A stretch of 9,389 nt of DNA from JAZMZS01 sp045580775 (GTDB lineage Bacteria; Bacillota; Clostridia; Oscillospirales; CAG-272). Location: contig JAZNOK010000176.1 of the NCBI GenBank assembly GCA_045580775.1, forward strand, positions 1-9,389. The letters are read 5' to 3'. This document shows, piece after piece, positions 8,234-9,389 of the stretch. Made by a program: the position numbers and the translations under genes. The notes under the pieces were generated by a model. The model was not told the DNA's origin. It did not search any database and worked only from the letters and a program-made list of their open reading frames with translations. Numbering within the stretch: position 1 is the stretch's first letter; each line of letters opens with the position of its first letter.

Positions 8234-8262
8234 ATTATACAGCAAGATGTCAACTTTGTCAA
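8234..8262 (-). promoter_or_regulatory. Perfect-consensus sigma-A promoter for rpoBC
   Basis: On the minus strand TTGACA (8262-8257) is followed after exactly 17 bp by TATAAT (8239-8234); both hexamers match the housekeeping consensus at every base. The sequence just upstream (8263-8310) is rich in A and T tracts and could serve as an UP element. A second TTGACA sits nine bases downstream of the first (8253-8248) but has no partner -10 at proper spacing. Another TATAAT (8221-8216) lacks a good -35. A promoter this strong fits the need for high RNA polymerase expression. Confidence 0.9.
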
Positions 8263-8399
8263 GCTAAAATTTGCAAGATTTTCTGTATTTTAGAAAAAAT
8301 CCGAGCCAAAAAGCGGTTTTTTAAGTTTATTTTCAGCGAGAGTAAATTACGTTTAACTCAAATATAAAATTTTTGTGAAATCCGCTTGTTGAAAAAAGC

Positions 8400-8431
8400 A
8401 AAAAAATGCCCCGCAGACCCTGCTGCAAGGC
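8400..8431 (-). terminator. Terminator-like hairpin upstream of the rpoB promoter
   Basis: On the minus strand, GCCTTGCAG (8431-8423) pairs over nine bases with CTGCGGGGC (8416-8408), two of the pairs being G-U, around a six-base loop. It is followed by A and then seven T (8406-8400). On the plus strand the two wobble pairs become C-A mismatches, but a T7 run (8434-8440) follows there too, so weak bidirectional action is possible. It would keep upstream transcription from running into the rpoB promoter. No gene lies directly before it. Confidence 0.6.
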
Positions 8432-8465
8432 GGTTTTTTTCAGATAATGGTTATTTTGACCAAAC

Positions 8466-8544
8466 AGGCGGGGAAAAACCAAGAGAACGCAGAAATAGGC
8501 AGGGGAAACGAGCGGGGAGGAACGACGATAGGCGGGGAAAACCC
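8466..8544. repeat. Spaced AGGCGGGGAAAA repeats
   Basis: AGGCGGGGAAAA occurs at 8466 and 8530, and a variant AGGCAGGGGAAA at 8497, giving spacings of 31 and 33 bp. A further GCGGGGAGG lies at 8512-8520. The plus strand is strongly purine-biased here. It may be the degenerate part of a larger intergenic repeat that continues into the adjacent hairpin cluster. Confidence 0.4.
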
Positions 8545-8550
8545 TTTTTA

Positions 8551-8645
8551 GCTCACGGGGTTCCCCGAACGAGCAACGCTCGTTTGGGGGTTCGCGGCGG
8601 GTTCCTCCCCGAAACCCCTCCTCAAAAACTTTTGAAAAATTTATA
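8551..8645. repeat. Hairpin cluster, probable intergenic palindromic repeat
   Basis: Several stems are packed together. CCCCGAACGAGC (8563-8574) pairs with GCTCGTTTGGGG (8578-8589) around AAC, a 12-bp stem with one G-T pair. GGGGTT (8587-8592) can pair with the AACCCC near 8613-8618 around an inner CGGG/CCCG. TCAAAA/TTTTGA closes over two bases at about 8622-8635. GCTC at 8551 offers an alternative partner for GAGC at 8571, so two folds compete. It does not resemble the 118-bp element. Only one copy is in the window, so its dispersed nature is inferred. Confidence 0.5.
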
Positions 8646-8660
8646 TGGTTAGAATTCCAT

Positions 8661-8778
8661 CCCCGCTGTCATTCTAGAGTGTAGCGTAGCGAAACGAAGA
8701 ATCTAAGCGGGAGATGATAGTGACGTTGCTTTGCTCTCGCCCTTAGATCCTTCGCTACGCTCGAGGATGACAGGGCGG
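8661..8778. repeat. 118-bp palindromic intergenic element, copy 2
   Basis: This copy aligns without gaps to 30-147, differing at four bases, all in the left half. The right 54 bases (GTTGCTTTGC through GGGCGG) are identical. Same orientation as copy 1, so the two form direct repeats about 8.6 kb apart that enclose rpoBC, its promoter and its terminator. The long inverted arms (CTGTCATTCT... and ...AGGATGACAG) are preserved. No transposase frame and no obvious target-site duplication can be seen. Confidence 0.85.
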
Positions 8779-8810
8779 GAGGGGTATTTTGAAGTAATCG
8801 TTAATTGTTT

Positions 8811-8835
8811 ATGACAGCTACATCCACCCTGTCAT
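8811..8835. repeat. ATGACAG/CTGTCAT inverted repeat, possible degenerate module
   Basis: ATGACAG (8811-8817) and CTGTCAT (8829-8835) are perfect inverted repeats with 11 bases between them. The first lies 44 bp after the ATGACAG that closes the 118-bp element (8767), matching the 43-bp period seen next to copy 1. The following CTGTCATACTGGCGGAGAATG loosely resembles the left arm of the large element. Confidence 0.4.
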
Positions 8836-8874
8836 ACTGGCGGAGAATGCAGTGAGGCGTTTCACATCAATTTC

Positions 8875-8921
8875 AAAAGGAGCTGTAAAAACTCTGCAGA
8901 GAGTTTTTTACAGCTCCTTTT
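8875..8921 (-). terminator. Terminator of the amino acid transporter ATPase gene
   Basis: AAAAGGAGCTGT (8875-8886) pairs with ACAGCTCCTTTT (8910-8921), continuing through an A/T stretch with one bulged T to ACTCT/AGAGT and a GCAG loop. The stem is about 21 bp. Read on the minus strand it ends in TTTT, 28 bases past the transporter stop codon. The plus strand also ends in TTTT followed by AT-rich sequence, so it may work in both directions. Confidence 0.85.
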
Positions 8922-8949
8922 ATTATTGTTATTATTTGTAATTTTGTTA

Positions 8950-9389
8950 TCAGAGGACGCAGTTGAGAAACTCGCGTGTTCTCTGTGCCTGGGGATTTGA
9001 AAAAATGTCCTCGGGTTTTCCCTCTTCTACGATCACGCCGTCAGACATGAACACTACTCTGTCTGCTACATCGCGTGCAAAGCCCATCTCATGAGTAACG
9101 ACAACCATCGTCATTCCGCCGTCTGCCAGCTCACGCATGACCGCCAGTACCTCTCCGACCATCTCAGGGTCAAGTGCAGAGGTAGGCTCGTCAAAGAGCA
9201 TTATGTCAGGCTTCATTGCGAGTGCACGGGCGATAGCTACACGTTGCTGCTGTCCGCCTGAGAGCTGCTTCGGATATGCGTCTGCCTTGTCTAGCAGACC
9301 AACTCTGTCAAGAAGCGACAGGGCTGTTTCTTTTGCTTCTGCCTTTGTCATGAGACCGAGGTCTACCGGTGCCATCATGATATTCTCAC
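8950..9389 (-). CDS. Polar amino acid ABC transporter ATP-binding protein (C-terminal part)
   Basis: This is the nucleotide-binding subunit of a polar amino acid importer of the GlnQ/ArtM/HisP family. It hydrolyses ATP at the inner face of the membrane to drive uptake by a permease partner and an extracytoplasmic binding lipoprotein, neither of which is in the window. About 146 codons are present; the 5' part with Walker A and the Q-loop lies beyond the right edge. Reading from the edge, the frame gives ENIMMAPVDLG, typical of the region after the Q-loop, so the ATG at 9378 is internal, not the start. Visible motifs: ABC signature LSGGQQQR (9264-9241), Walker B IMLFDEPTSALDP with the catalytic Glu (9204-9166), and the switch histidine in VVVTHEMGFA (H at 9093-9091). 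The C-terminus has the usual GKPEDIFSNPQ and REFLN ending. The substrate (Gln, Arg, Cys or other) cannot be told from this subunit. Confidence 0.93.
   Translation of the reverse strand, partial: ENIMMAPVDLGLMTKAEAKETALSLLDRVGLLDKADAYPKQLSGGQQQRVAIARALAMKPDIMLFDEPTSALDPEMVGEVLAVMRELADGGMTMVVVTHEMGFARDVADRVVFMSDGVIVEEGKPEDIFSNPQAQRTREFLNCVL

Larger units (their letters stand above)
8263..8949. other. Gene-free region between the rpoB promoter and the transporter gene
   Basis: No protein-coding gene is supported. The only sizeable plus-strand frame (8386-8652) runs through G-rich repeats and palindromes and gives a low-complexity Arg/Gly/Lys-rich product. The region contains, in order, an AT-rich stretch (8263-8400), a minus-strand terminator-like hairpin, a G-run repeat block, a cluster of hairpins, the second 118-bp palindromic element, a CTGTCAT inverted repeat and the transporter gene's terminator. 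Confidence 0.7.

Noticed and set aside
8466..8590. G-quadruplex from repeated GGGG runs
   Set aside because: The runs are separated by 8-28 bases, too far for a canonical quadruplex, and some are engaged in hairpins.
8386..8652. Plus-strand 88-codon open frame
   Set aside because: It runs across a terminator-like hairpin, G-rich repeats and palindromes. The product is low-complexity and basic, typical of spurious ORFs in intergenic repeats.

Overview
The window looks like a chromosomal stretch from a Clostridia member, most likely a Ruminococcus-like organism of the Oscillospirales. This rests on the Firmicutes-type RpoB and RpoC, the gut-Clostridia style intergenic palindromic repeats, moderate GC content and ordinary TGA-terminated reading frames. 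The genus is an inference from protein and repeat style. No 16S or other marker is present.

All genes lie on the minus strand. Read in the direction of transcription (right to left) they are: the last ~146 codons of a polar amino acid ABC transporter ATPase (8950-9389, truncated by the window edge) with a long hairpin terminator; a gene-free stretch of almost 1 kb; rpoB (4000-7956); a 47-bp gap; rpoC (416-3952); a strong intrinsic terminator (350-389); and a gene-free left end. The core of the window is thus an rpoB-rpoC operon encoding the two catalytic subunits of RNA polymerase. Both proteins look intact, with all catalytic and zinc-binding residues in place.

The rpoBC pair is not directly preceded by rplJ-rplL and not directly followed by rpsL, the usual neighbours in Firmicutes. 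It has a perfect-consensus sigma-A promoter of its own (8234-8262), a leader of about 260-270 nt ending in two tandem GTGTGC/GCACAC hairpins close to the ribosome binding site, and its own terminator. It therefore appears to be a self-contained transcription unit.

The gene-free regions are full of structure. A 118-bp palindromic element is present twice in the same orientation (30-147 and 8661-8778; 114 of 118 bases identical), bracketing the rpoBC unit. ATGACAG motifs follow it at a 43-44 bp period on both sides. A second, unrelated hairpin-rich block lies at 8466-8645. I see no defence, mobile-gene or biosynthetic system here. The unusual material is the repeats, the rpoB leader, and lineage-specific additions in RpoB.
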